Source: REEB481 sp044360435 (GTDB lineage: Bacteria > Bacteroidota > Bacteroidia > NS11-12g > UBA955). From it: a stretch of DNA of 12,380 bases. The stretch lies in NCBI GenBank assembly GCA_044360435.1, contig JBIKKI010000065.1:1-12380 (forward strand). Direction: 5' to 3'. Positions 1 through 7,388 of the stretch are shown here, one piece after another (within the stretch, counting starts at the first letter, position 1; every line of letters begins with the position of its first letter). The position numbers and the translations under genes are program-made. The notes under the pieces are model-generated. The model was not told the DNA's origin. It saw nothing but the letters and a program-made list of their open reading frames with translations, and did not search any database.

Positions 1-618
1 CGTGATGTTTTCCCTTCTGCCGAAGTCACTGTTGACCATGACTTAACCGGTGCTGTTTATGCCACCTGTGGAACAGAACCCGGAATCGCCTGTATCCTGG
101 GCACAGGCTCCAACAGTTGCTACTACGACGGCAAGCATATTCATGAAAAAGTTCCAGCGCTTGGTTATGTCCTGGGAGATGAGGCTGGAGGTACCTGGTA
201 CGGCAAAGAACTGTTGCGCCTGTTCCTGTACAAAGAACTTCCCGAAGACATTCACCAAGGCCTGATCGAAACCTACGGCCTGACTAAAGAAGGTATTTTC
301 GAGCATGTGTACAATTTGCCCAATGCCAATGTATATCTGGCTTCCTTCATGCGCTTCCTGAGCAGCCGCAGTGAGCATCCATGGGTCCGTGACTTTATGT
401 ACAACGGATTCAGCAAGTTCATCAACATCCACATCTGGAAATATGAAAACCACCAGGATGTGCCTGTTCATTTCGTTGGCTCGGTGGCTTATCATTTCTC
501 CGACTTGTTGCGAGAGGCTTGTAAAATCCATCGCCTCCAGGTAGGTGTCATTACCAGGGAGCCGGTTAAAAATCTGGTACAGTACCACCTGAAACATTCA
601 GGCAGCCTGAGCATTTAA
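1..618 (+). CDS. BadF/BadG-type sugar kinase, C-terminal part (5' end outside window)
   Basis: The frame is open from base 1 to the TAA at 616-618, giving 205 residues with no N-terminus, so the gene starts left of the window. The visible part has the ASKHA-fold signatures of the BadF/BadG/BcrA/BcrD ATPase family, which includes N-acetylglucosamine kinases: the phosphate-binding ILGTGSNS at about residues 33-40 and LGYVLGDEAGGTWYGKELL at about 54-72. The N-terminal phosphate-1 loop lies outside. Family members phosphorylate amino sugars with ATP in the cytoplasm. Only 9 nt separate this gene from beta-phosphoglucomutase, with maltose phosphorylase next. I infer that it may phosphorylate the glucose released by that enzyme, but sequence alone does not decide between glucose, GlcNAc or another sugar. 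Family assignment is firm; substrate is open. Confidence 0.88.
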   Translation, partial: RDVFPSAEVTVDHDLTGAVYATCGTEPGIACILGTGSNSCYYDGKHIHEKVPALGYVLGDEAGGTWYGKELLRLFLYKELPEDIHQGLIETYGLTKEGIFEHVYNLPNANVYLASFMRFLSSRSEHPWVRDFMYNGFSKFINIHIWKYENHQDVPVHFVGSVAYHFSDLLREACKIHRLQVGVITREPVKNLVQYHLKHSGSLSI

Positions 619-627
619 ACTCCTTTT

Positions 628-1263
628 ATGAGCGTTAAGGGATACATCCTGGATTTAGACGGGGTGATTTGTGATACCGCAGGGTTTCATTTTGAAGCCT
701 GGAGCAGATTGGCCCGAGAATATGGAATCAGCCTCAACCAATATGACCATGATCAACTGAAAGGAGTTGACCGCGAGGCATCGTTGCGCTACATCCTGAA
801 CAAGGCAGGAATTGCCCTGGATCAGGCCTCCCTGGAACGCGATATGGAGCGAAAAAACCAATGGTATCTGGAAATGGTTGCCAGTATGAGCCCGGCAGAT
901 TTATTTCCGGGTACACTCCATTTTCTGGAAAACGCCATAACAAATAATATCAGCGTTGCGCTGGGTTCTGCAAGTAAGAACGCCAAACTAGTGCTTGATA
1001 AACTCAACATTACCCATATGTTCGATGCCATAGTGGACGGCAGCATCGTAACCAACGGAAAGCCCCATCCGGAAACCTTCCTGAAAGCCGCTGCAATGCT
1101 AAATCTTCAACCTGAAGAATGTATTGTATTTGAAGACGCACCATCGGGAATTCAGGCAGCAATTGCCGCCGGATGCCGGGCCATTGGCATTGGTAAACCC
1201 GAATCACTTAAAGGTGCCTCCGTTGTAATTCCATCGCTGGCATCGTTTGTTCCGCATCATTAA
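628..1263 (+). CDS. pgmB: beta-phosphoglucomutase
   Basis: A 211-residue HAD-superfamily enzyme interconverting beta-D-glucose 1-phosphate and glucose 6-phosphate in the cytoplasm, the normal partner of GH65 phosphorylases. The residues match the well-studied Lactococcus lactis enzyme closely. The nucleophile and acid/base are Asp9 and Asp11 in DLDGVICDT, and His21 and Arg49 (LKGVDRE) sit where the cap contacts substrate. Ser114 in LGSASKNA, Lys145 in GKPHPE, and Glu169-Asp170 in VFEDAPSG, which bind Mg and phosphate, have the L. lactis numbering. The length is usual for the family. The ATG at 628 gives the HAD motif its normal N-terminal position. The gene starts 9 nt after the kinase stop and ends 18 nt before the phosphorylase, so the three genes are very likely co-transcribed. 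A plain phosphatase of the same fold is unlikely because the cap and the mutase arginine are present. Confidence 0.95.
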   Translation: MSVKGYILDLDGVICDTAGFHFEAWSRLAREYGISLNQYDHDQLKGVDREASLRYILNKAGIALDQASLERDMERKNQWYLEMVASMSPADLFPGTLHFLENAITNNISVALGSASKNAKLVLDKLNITHMFDAIVDGSIVTNGKPHPETFLKAAAMLNLQPEECIVFEDAPSGIQAAIAAGCRAIGIGKPESLKGASVVIPSLASFVPHH

Positions 1264-1281
1264 ACCTCTGTTTACTGAATC

Positions 1282-3597
1282 ATGATTCAATACTTTAAGC
1301 ATGACCCTTGGAGCATCATCGAAGAGGGCTTCGACCCGTCTTTGCACGAAGTAGCCGAAAGTATCTGCAGCATCGGAAACGGCTTCATGGGACAAAGGGC
1401 CAACTTCGAAGAAAACTACTCAGGTAAAACCCTGCAGGGCAGCTATATAGGCGGTGTTTACTATCCCGATAAAACACGCGTGGGCTGGTGGAAAAACGGC
1501 TACCCTGAATACTTCGCCAAGGTGCTCAACAGTACCAACTGGATAGGTCTTTCCATTGAAATTGATGGAGAAGTGCTGGACCTGAATGTCTGGAAGCTTG
1601 AAGCGTTCCGACGAGAACTGGATATGAAACGCGGCTTGCTGCTGCGCAGCTTCACAGCAACTTCTCCGCAGGGTAAAAGTATTGAAGTTCAGGCTACCCG
1701 CTTCTACAGCATGAAGCATCCTGATTTTGCAGCATTGGAATATGTGGTGAAAGCGCTCAACTTCAATGCCGGTATCACGGTGCAATTGTATAACGAAGGC
1801 GCCGTGCGCAACAAAGACAGTAATTACGACGAACTGTTCTGGGAGCCCGTTCCAAACGGTGCTCAAGTGTTCGATGAACACAGCGTGCTGAGCATGCGCA
1901 CCCGAAAACTGGGTTGGGTACTCAGTACCGCCACACGAAATCGCTGTACTCTGAACGATCATTCGCTGCAAGGTGTAGGTAATAGCAGCGAAACCGCGAC
2001 CAGCCATACCTTCACCGCACAGGTACAGGCGGGTGATGTATTGCGGGTAGAGAAGTTCAGCGTACTGTGCAGCAACTTTCGCTACCCGGATGCCGATACC
2101 GCTCAAACTGCGCTGAATTTGCTGCAGTCGCTCGGGACTACTTCTTTCGAACAGCACAAACAAAACCAGGAACTGGCTTGGGCCGCCATTTGGGAGCGCA
2201 GCGACGTGGTGATTGAAGGCGATGTTCCGGCACAACAGGCCGTTCGGTTCAACATCTTCCACCTAAATCAAACATATACCGGAACGGATGCCCGACTGAA
2301 CATCGGCCCGAAAGGATTTACCGGTGAGAAATACGGAGGCAGCACCTATTGGGATACAGAAGCGTATTGTATTCCATTCTTCCTGCTTTCAGCACCTGCA
2401 TCCATCAGCCGGCAACTGCTGGAATACCGTTACCGCCAACTGCCGAAAGCCATCGAAAATGCCGCTAAACTAGGTTTTGAACATGGTGCAGCTCTTTTTC
2501 CCATGGTTACGATGAACGGCGAAGAATGCCACAATGAATGGGAAATCACCTTCGAGGAAATCCACCGCAACGGAGCCATGGCCTGGGCCATCCATACCTA
2601 CATGGAACACACCGACGACCGCTCTTATCTGGAGGAAGGCGGATTGGAAGTACTGATCGGCATCTCCCGCTTTTGGGCACAAAGAGTTCATTGGAGCAGC
2701 CAGAAGCAGCAATATGTGATGCATGGTGTAACCGGGCCCAACGAATATGAAAACAACGTAATCAACAATTGGTACACCAACTACCTGGCTGTTTGGTGCC
2801 TGAATTTCACCATCCGTTGTCTGGCTATTTTAGACGCTTCCAACCCAGAAGCCCGCAAATCCATCATCAGTAAAACAGGCCTTGATACTGAAAAAGAATT
2901 GACTTTCTGGAAAGAGGTAACCGCCTCGATGTACCTTCCGGAGGATGCCAGGCTTGGCATTTTTGTACAGCACGAAGGTTTCCTGGATAAAGACCTGATG
3001 CCGGTGGCTGCCCTCGACAAGAAACACCTGCCACTAAACCAAAAATGGAGCTGGGACCGTATTCTTCGCTCTTGCTTCATCAAACAGGCCGATGTATTGC
3101 AAGGCATGTACTTCTTTGAAGAACATTTCAGCACCGAACAACTGCAGCGCAACTTCAACTTTTATGAACCAATGACGGTGCATGAAAGTTCCCTGTCACC
3201 TTGTATCCACAGCATCCAGGCTTCTAAACTGGGCTTGCAGGAAAAGGCCTATGAATTGTACCTGCGCACCGCACGCCTGGATTTGGATAACTACAACAAC
3301 GACACAGAAGATGGTTTGCACATCACCAGCATGGCGGGAAGCTACCTCAGCATAGTACAGGGTTTTGCCGGCGTGCGCATCCGACAGGGTGTTTTACACC
3401 TCAGCCCCGCCCTACCCAAAGAATGGACCAGCTGCGCATTTTCCCTTCTGGTTTCAGGCCAGGCAGTGAACGTAGTTTTCGACGAAAGAGAAACACGCAT
3501 CCAAAACCTTGGTAATCAGGATATTCAACTGGCTTTTAAACAGCAAACACCCGTCGTTTTGGTAACTGGAGGCGAAATTGCCTTCCCCTACACCTAA
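1282..3597 (+). CDS. malP: GH65 glycoside phosphorylase, probably maltose phosphorylase
   Basis: A 771-residue protein with full-length GH65 architecture: N-terminal beta-sandwich, (alpha/alpha)6 barrel and a small C-terminal beta domain. The general acid is Glu488 in TGPNEYENN (about 485-493), close to Glu487 of Lactobacillus brevis maltose phosphorylase. The phosphate-binding end of the barrel shows KQADVLQGMYF, VHESSLSP and GLHITSMAGS (His680). The substrate loop HNEWEITFEE starting at His417 corresponds to the loop that separates maltose from trehalose and kojibiose phosphorylases, and reads as the maltose type. Expected reaction: maltose plus phosphate gives beta-glucose 1-phosphate plus glucose, in the cytoplasm; no signal peptide is seen. 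The adjacent pgmB supports a product of beta configuration. Kojibiose, nigerose or trehalose specificity is a smaller possibility. The start at 1282 fits the operon spacing. Confidence 0.9.
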   Translation: MIQYFKHDPWSIIEEGFDPSLHEVAESICSIGNGFMGQRANFEENYSGKTLQGSYIGGVYYPDKTRVGWWKNGYPEYFAKVLNSTNWIGLSIEIDGEVLDLNVWKLEAFRRELDMKRGLLLRSFTATSPQGKSIEVQATRFYSMKHPDFAALEYVVKALNFNAGITVQLYNEGAVRNKDSNYDELFWEPVPNGAQVFDEHSVLSMRTRKLGWVLSTATRNRCTLNDHSLQGVGNSSETATSHTFTAQVQAGDVLRVEKFSVLCSNFRYPDADTAQTALNLLQSLGTTSFEQHKQNQELAWAAIWERSDVVIEGDVPAQQAVRFNIFHLNQTYTGTDARLNIGPKGFTGEKYGGSTYWDTEAYCIPFFLLSAPASISRQLLEYRYRQLPKAIENAAKLGFEHGAALFPMVTMNGEECHNEWEITFEEIHRNGAMAWAIHTYMEHTDDRSYLEEGGLEVLIGISRFWAQRVHWSSQKQQYVMHGVTGPNEYENNVINNWYTNYLAVWCLNFTIRCLAILDASNPEARKSIISKTGLDTEKELTFWKEVTASMYLPEDARLGIFVQHEGFLDKDLMPVAALDKKHLPLNQKWSWDRILRSCFIKQADVLQGMYFFEEHFSTEQLQRNFNFYEPMTVHESSLSPCIHSIQASKLGLQEKAYELYLRTARLDLDNYNNDTEDGLHITSMAGSYLSIVQGFAGVRIRQGVLHLSPALPKEWTSCAFSLLVSGQAVNVVFDERETRIQNLGNQDIQLAFKQQTPVVLVTGGEIAFPYT

Positions 3598-3609
3598 AAC
3601 AGCTTGAGT

Positions 3610-3627
3610 TGCAATATTTATATTGCA
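3610..3627. promoter_or_regulatory. Inverted repeat TGCAATA-TTTA-TATTGCA before the barrel protein
   Basis: A perfect 7-bp dyad with a 4-nt centre lies 19 nt before the ATG at 3647, in the 49-nt gap after the phosphorylase gene. It is AT-rich and has no following T-run, so it does not look like a terminator. An operator or a transcript hairpin before the next gene is possible. No clear TAnnTTTG element accompanies it. Confidence 0.35.
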
Positions 3628-3646
3628 CTTATAAAGTACTTCTTCT

Positions 3647-4327
3647 ATGAAATACATCCTCTGCATTTTATTGGCCCTTGGCAGCGTAATGCCTGCATCA
3701 GCACAGGTTCAAACCCAAAACAAGGAAATAGGCATCAACGGACTGAATATGCTGTTCAGCCGTCAGGTTGAATTGCTCATCCGAAAACCACTGAAACAGG
3801 AAGGACACATGCGCCGTATTGAACTGAACGGCATGCCTTCTTACAGCAACACCCCGGTGTACAGCCAGCAACAGGGCTTTGAAAGTGCACCCGATGCTTA
3901 CCAAAAAGAATTTAATGCCAATGCACGCATCGGTATTCAGGTGGCCAAAGAACGCTACAGCCAACTGGGTGGGAATTTTGCTTTTTACCGCGGTACCCTC
4001 TGGAGTCTGAACATGAACTACAGCGCAAACCGGGATGTGGTAGTTTCCATGAGCTCTGCCAACAACAGCGCCTACGGAAGTCTGACCATCACGCCCGGAA
4101 TTGGATACCTCGCCGGCTTTAAATATCAGGCAGGAAGACACATTGCCTTGTCGCTGGACAACAACATTACCCTGAATGCTTCGCTGACACGCACCAACTT
4201 CGAAAACAGCAGCTATAACTTCCAGACAAAAACGGAATCGCAGACTTTTTCCAGCACCTACATGAACCAGTCCTTTTCCCTTACACCGGCAATCATCAGC
4301 CGCCTCTGGATTACCTATTGCTTCTGA
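3647..4327 (+). CDS. Predicted outer-membrane beta-barrel protein, function unknown
   Basis: A 226-residue protein with a clear Sec signal peptide: MKY, a hydrophobic core and ASA before Gln20, with likely cleavage after Ala19. The mature part has many alternating polar/hydrophobic stretches typical of transmembrane beta strands (for example around FAFYRGTLWSLNMNY and HIALSLDNNITLN), is rich in Asn and Ser, and ends in an aromatic residue (LWITYCF), as outer-membrane barrels often do. I do not recognise a named family. It follows the maltose phosphorylase gene by 49 nt, so it could be read with it, but its content does not link it to sugar use. It precedes the sigma-54 activator by 80 nt. The outer-membrane location is inferred from composition and the C-terminal residue only. 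Confidence 0.75.
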   Translation: MKYILCILLALGSVMPASAQVQTQNKEIGINGLNMLFSRQVELLIRKPLKQEGHMRRIELNGMPSYSNTPVYSQQQGFESAPDAYQKEFNANARIGIQVAKERYSQLGGNFAFYRGTLWSLNMNYSANRDVVVSMSSANNSAYGSLTITPGIGYLAGFKYQAGRHIALSLDNNITLNASLTRTNFENSSYNFQTKTESQTFSSTYMNQSFSLTPAIISRLWITYCF

Positions 4328-4393
4328 TACTGATTCATTCCTGATTTTACGCAGTTTGTGGAATTCCGCTGACAAAATGGCAGCAGCTTGCTT

Positions 4394-4401
4394 TATTTTT
4401 G
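4394..4401 (+). promoter_or_regulatory. Bacteroidota -7 element TATTTTTG before the sigma-54 activator gene
   Basis: TATTTTTG matches the Bacteroidota housekeeping -7 consensus TAnnTTTG. Upstream, CTGACA at 4369-4374 is a weak -33/-35-like element with a 19-nt spacer. The ATG at 4408 lies only 6 nt after the box, so transcription would start at or within a few bases of the start codon and give a leaderless or near-leaderless mRNA. The -7 match is seen directly; activity is inferred. Confidence 0.5.
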
Positions 4402-4407
4402 CAGCAC

Positions 4408-5637
4408 ATGGAAATACAGGCCGTAAAACAGCGATTTGGAATAGTGGGCAACGCACCGCGCCTGAACAATGCACTGGAAACTGCCATCAAAGTGGCTCCC
4501 ACAGACATGAACGTGCTGATTGTCGGTGAAAGCGGCGTCGGAAAAGAAAGCTTCTCCAAAATCATCCACCACCTCAGCCACCGCAAACACGGACCATTCA
4601 TCGCCGTGAACTGCGGTGCAATCCCGGAGGGAACCATCGACAGCGAGTTGTTTGGGCATGAAAAAGGTGCCTTCACAGGTGCAACAGATAAACGCAAAGG
4701 CTATTTTGAAACGGTAAACGGCGGAACCATTTTTTTAGATGAAGTAGGTGAACTTCCTTTGGGAACTCAGGCCCGACTACTCCGCATTTTGGAAACCGGC
4801 GAATTCATCAAAGTGGGTTCCTCATCGGTACAAAAAACAGATGTAAGGGTGGTAGCCGCCACCAACAGAGACCTGCTCGAACGTGCAGATCAGGGCAAAT
4901 TCCGTGAAGATTTGTACTATCGCCTGGCTACCGTGCCCATCCGGGTGCCTCGCCTCAGCGAACGCAAAGAAGATATCTACCTGCTGTTTCGCCGCTTTGC
5001 ACATGCCTTTGCCGAAAGCCACCACACCGGACTGATTACCATGAGCCCGGAGGCACAGCGTAGTCTGGAAGCGTATGCCTGGCCCGGCAATGTGCGGCAG
5101 CTCAAGAACATCACAGAGCAAATATGCGTTCTGGAACAAGGGCCGCTGATTACCGAAGAAATCCTCAACCGCTACCTGCCGGCCGTGGAAACAAAACTCC
5201 CGATGCTGCTTGGCAAACAGGAAGAATTCAGCAGCGGCATGAGCGAGCGCGATATTTTCTATAAGGTTCTGGTAGAGTTGCGCAAAGACGTGAATGATCT
5301 AAAACGCGTGGTGTTTGGATTGTTGGAAGGAAGCCGTCCGGAACCAGGTATGAGCATTCCCACCCAGCCACAAGTAGGTGTTGCACCGGTAACCGTACCT
5401 GTACGCCAGGAACCGGCCATCCTCAGGCCCGCCGCCGAACCCTTGGAAGAAGCCCACCTTTACGTGGAAGCTGAAGAGGCTGATTCCGCAGAAAGCCTGT
5501 CCTTGGAAGACAAGGAACTTGAAATGATTCGCAAAGCCCTCAACAAGAATAAAGGCCGACGAAAAAAGGCTGCATCCGACCTTGGCATCAGTGAACGCAC
5601 CCTGTACCGCAAAATCAAACAGTATGGCCTTGAATAA
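4408..5637 (+). CDS. Sigma-54-dependent transcriptional activator without a sensor domain
   Basis: A 409-residue bacterial enhancer-binding protein. The AAA+ domain starts almost at the N-terminus: Walker A GESGVGKE (40-47), the sigma-54 contact loop GAFTGA (87-92), Walker B IFLDE (Asp111-Glu112) and FREDLYYRL (Arg166, Arg172) in the arginine-finger region. After WPGNVRQL comes a linker rich in Pro, Glu and Ala (about 310-365), then a Fis-type helix-turn-helix (GRRKKAASDLGISERTLYRKIKQYGLE) at the end. No receiver, GAF or PAS domain is present, so activity must be set by expression level or by a partner. A TTG at 4399 is in frame, but it overlaps the -7 box and I prefer the ATG at 4408. Its stop overlaps lptE by 14 nt, suggesting translational coupling. 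The target promoters are not known from the sequence. Confidence 0.93.
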   Translation: MEIQAVKQRFGIVGNAPRLNNALETAIKVAPTDMNVLIVGESGVGKESFSKIIHHLSHRKHGPFIAVNCGAIPEGTIDSELFGHEKGAFTGATDKRKGYFETVNGGTIFLDEVGELPLGTQARLLRILETGEFIKVGSSSVQKTDVRVVAATNRDLLERADQGKFREDLYYRLATVPIRVPRLSERKEDIYLLFRRFAHAFAESHHTGLITMSPEAQRSLEAYAWPGNVRQLKNITEQICVLEQGPLITEEILNRYLPAVETKLPMLLGKQEEFSSGMSERDIFYKVLVELRKDVNDLKRVVFGLLEGSRPEPGMSIPTQPQVGVAPVTVPVRQEPAILRPAAEPLEEAHLYVEAEEADSAESLSLEDKELEMIRKALNKNKGRRKKAASDLGISERTLYRKIKQYGLE

Positions 5638-6139
5638 ACAATGCTTGCTTACGCTGCTGGCCTTACTTACAAGCCTGCCCTCCTGCTTTCTGAAGAATTA
5701 CTCCCTTTCAGGAGTAAACATTCCTGAGGATGTGCAGAACATATCTGTTGACTTTTTCCCTAATGAAGCAACCCTTGTAAACCCACAACTTAGCCAACTT
5801 TTCACCGAAAAACTGCGCAGTAAGTTCGTTGGAGAAACCCGTCTTGACCTGGTTGAATCCCAGGGTGATTTCCGCTGCTCAGGATCCATCAAAGATTACC
5901 GAATCGACCCTGTTGCCGTGCAAAACAATGCCGCGGCCACCCAAAACCGACTGCAAGTGGCCATAAAGGTTAAATTTGAATGCCCTTTGCATCCAGAATT
6001 GAATTTTGAAGATGTATTTTCCTTTTTTGCAGACTATGACGCAGCAGCCAACTTCCAATCACTGGAACGCGGACTTTCCGAACAAGTATGCGATCAAATC
6101 GTGCAGCAAATCTTCAATAAAGTGGCACTTAACTGGTAA
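5624..6139 (+). CDS. lptE: LPS-assembly lipoprotein LptE
   Basis: A 171-residue protein that begins with a lipoprotein signal peptide: hydrophobic residues 7-18 and lipobox LPSC with Cys21 as the lipidated residue. The rest follows the Bacteroidota LptE pattern: NYSLSGVNIP, an ISVDFFPNEATLVNPQLSQ stretch, FTEKLRSKF, LDLVESQGDFRCSGSIKDY, conserved VKFECPLHPELNFEDVFSFF, and an end in QQIFNKVALNW. LptE plugs the LptD barrel and is needed to insert lipopolysaccharide into the outer membrane. The ATG at 5624 was chosen because it puts the signal peptide at the N-terminus; an in-frame ATG at 5582 would add 14 residues before it and extend the overlap. The gene overlaps the activator gene by 14 nt and is followed 6 nt later by the next gene. 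Confidence 0.92.
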   Translation: MALNKQCLLTLLALLTSLPSCFLKNYSLSGVNIPEDVQNISVDFFPNEATLVNPQLSQLFTEKLRSKFVGETRLDLVESQGDFRCSGSIKDYRIDPVAVQNNAAATQNRLQVAIKVKFECPLHPELNFEDVFSFFADYDAAANFQSLERGLSEQVCDQIVQQIFNKVALNW

Positions 6140-6145
6140 CAGCAG

Positions 6146-6997
6146 ATGAATAGAGATTACCTGAACCAATTGCTCCTGAATCCGAAGCAAATCAGCAATA
6201 CGGACGTGTATGAACTGGAACAGTTGTGTAAGGAATTTCCTTTTTTCAGTGTTCCGCATCTTTTGCTTGCACAAGCCCATAAACAACGCAGTGATTACCG
6301 GGCTTCAGATGCCTTGCACGCTGCGGCTCTGCGTCTTTCATCAAGACCCTGGCTACGCCAATTTATAGAACAAGGAAAAGAAGCCCGCGCTGTTGAACTT
6401 GCGCCACCCCTGAAAGAGGTTTCAGAGGCTCCTTTACAAGAAACAGATCCTGTAACTGAAGCACTTCCACAGGAACCGGAATTCGCGGATACCAGTGCAG
6501 AAAATGAATCCATGCTGCCCGGAACACAAGAAATGCCCGAGGCACAAGAACCAGAACCTCTTCGGAAACTATTATTGGATGAGGCTCCGGCCTATTCCAT
6601 AGAACAGTATTTCCCGGAAACAACACAGCCGCAAACACCCAACGCACCTAAGGATTTCTACACCTGGCTGAAAGATCCAAAAAGGAAAGAAGCCCCTGCG
6701 CCCCCAAGGCAAAACGAAATCAAGCAAACCGACGACCTCATCCAGCGATTCCTGAAAACCAATCCCAGTATCAGCAGACCGAAGAAAGAATTCTTTAATC
6801 CGCTGAATGTCGCCAAAAAGAGTGAACAGATGGATGAAACACTGGTCACAGAAACACTGGCTCAGATTTACTGGAAGCAGGGCAACTTAAAAGCAGCCTT
6901 GCAGGCGTTCGAGCGCTTAATGTTGAAATTTCCGGAGAAAAGACCGTATTTTGCCGGGCTGATTCAGAAAATCCGCAACGAATTAAATCAAAACTGA
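6146..6997 (+). CDS. Uncharacterised protein with C-terminal TPR-like repeat
   Basis: A 283-residue cytoplasmic-looking protein with no signal peptide or membrane segment. The N-terminal 80 residues are helical and carry the pattern ELEQLCKEFPFFSVPHLLLAQ, which I recall from uncharacterised Bacteroidota proteins encoded beside secG. A long acidic, Pro/Glu-rich, low-complexity segment (about 85-165) follows, then a basic stretch (about 170-220). Near the C-terminus is one TPR-like helix pair (ETLAQIYWKQGNLKAALQAF and the following helix). It starts 6 nt after lptE and ends 2 nt before secG, so it is surely in the same transcript. A scaffold or assembly role for envelope or export proteins would fit the context, but nothing in the sequence shows a specific function. 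Confidence 0.85.
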   Translation: MNRDYLNQLLLNPKQISNTDVYELEQLCKEFPFFSVPHLLLAQAHKQRSDYRASDALHAAALRLSSRPWLRQFIEQGKEARAVELAPPLKEVSEAPLQETDPVTEALPQEPEFADTSAENESMLPGTQEMPEAQEPEPLRKLLLDEAPAYSIEQYFPETTQPQTPNAPKDFYTWLKDPKRKEAPAPPRQNEIKQTDDLIQRFLKTNPSISRPKKEFFNPLNVAKKSEQMDETLVTETLAQIYWKQGNLKAALQAFERLMLKFPEKRPYFAGLIQKIRNELNQN

Positions 6998-6999
6998 AT

Positions 7000-7323
7000 A
7001 TGAAAATCCTGCTTATACTCGGAATCATCGTCGCCATCCTGTTGATGCTGATCGTATTGATTCAAAATCCCAAAGGTGGCGGTATTGCCAGCAATTTTTC
7101 CGCGGGCAACTCTATTCTTGGTGTCGCTAAAACCAGCGATATCGTAGAGAAATTGACTTGGGGCGGAGCCATCCTGATCTTGGTAATCAGCCTGGTGGCA
7201 GCTACCTGGAACGGAGCTCCTGACCAAGCCACGCCGAAAACGCAAAACGCTGATCCCGTGATTGAACGGGTATTGGAAAATGCGCCCGCTGCTCCGGCAA
7301 CTCCGGCAGCACCAGCTAAATAA
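7000..7323 (+). CDS. secG: Preprotein translocase subunit SecG
   Basis: A 107-residue inner-membrane protein with the two transmembrane helices of SecG (about 2-21 and 53-70). Between them is the conserved loop LIQNPKGGGIASNFS and the GNSILGVAKTSDIVEKLTW segment. SecG joins SecY and SecE and assists SecA-driven export. The C-terminal tail after residue 72 is rich in Ala and Pro, as is common in this phylum. The start codon lies 2 nt after the stop of the preceding gene. A strong terminator follows 26 nt after the stop, making secG the last gene of the activator/lptE string. Confidence 0.96.
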   Translation: MKILLILGIIVAILLMLIVLIQNPKGGGIASNFSAGNSILGVAKTSDIVEKLTWGGAILILVISLVAATWNGAPDQATPKTQNADPVIERVLENAPAAPATPAAPAK

Positions 7324-7349
7324 GTTCAATCATTACTCACTTTCATGCG

Positions 7350-7388
7350 AAAAGCCGTTGTTACTGAAGTAGCAACGGCTTTTCTTTT
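7350..7388 (+). terminator. Rho-independent terminator after secG
   Basis: A 15-bp stem (7350-7364 with 7369-7383) contains one T-G wobble and has a TGAA loop. It begins with AAAAGCCGTTG and ends with CAACGGCTTTT, and is followed by CTTTT. The A-run at its left makes it a plausible terminator for minus-strand transcripts as well. Confidence 0.88.

Noticed and set aside
1420..2262. A 280-codon minus-strand frame inside the maltose phosphorylase gene
   Set aside because: It is antisense to a well-conserved enzyme, has no recognisable domain, and has no promoter or independent context.
4379..4391. A sigma-54-like promoter (TGGCAG...TTGC) just before the activator gene, hinting at self-activation
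   Set aside because: Only 9 nt separate GG (4379-4380) from GC (4390-4391), whereas sigma-54 promoters need 10. The overlapping TAnnTTTG box explains the site better.
3698..4474. A 258-codon minus-strand frame over the barrel-protein gene
   Set aside because: The plus-strand reading has a clean signal peptide and barrel character. The minus-strand reading has neither, and it runs across the promoter and start of the sigma-54 activator gene.
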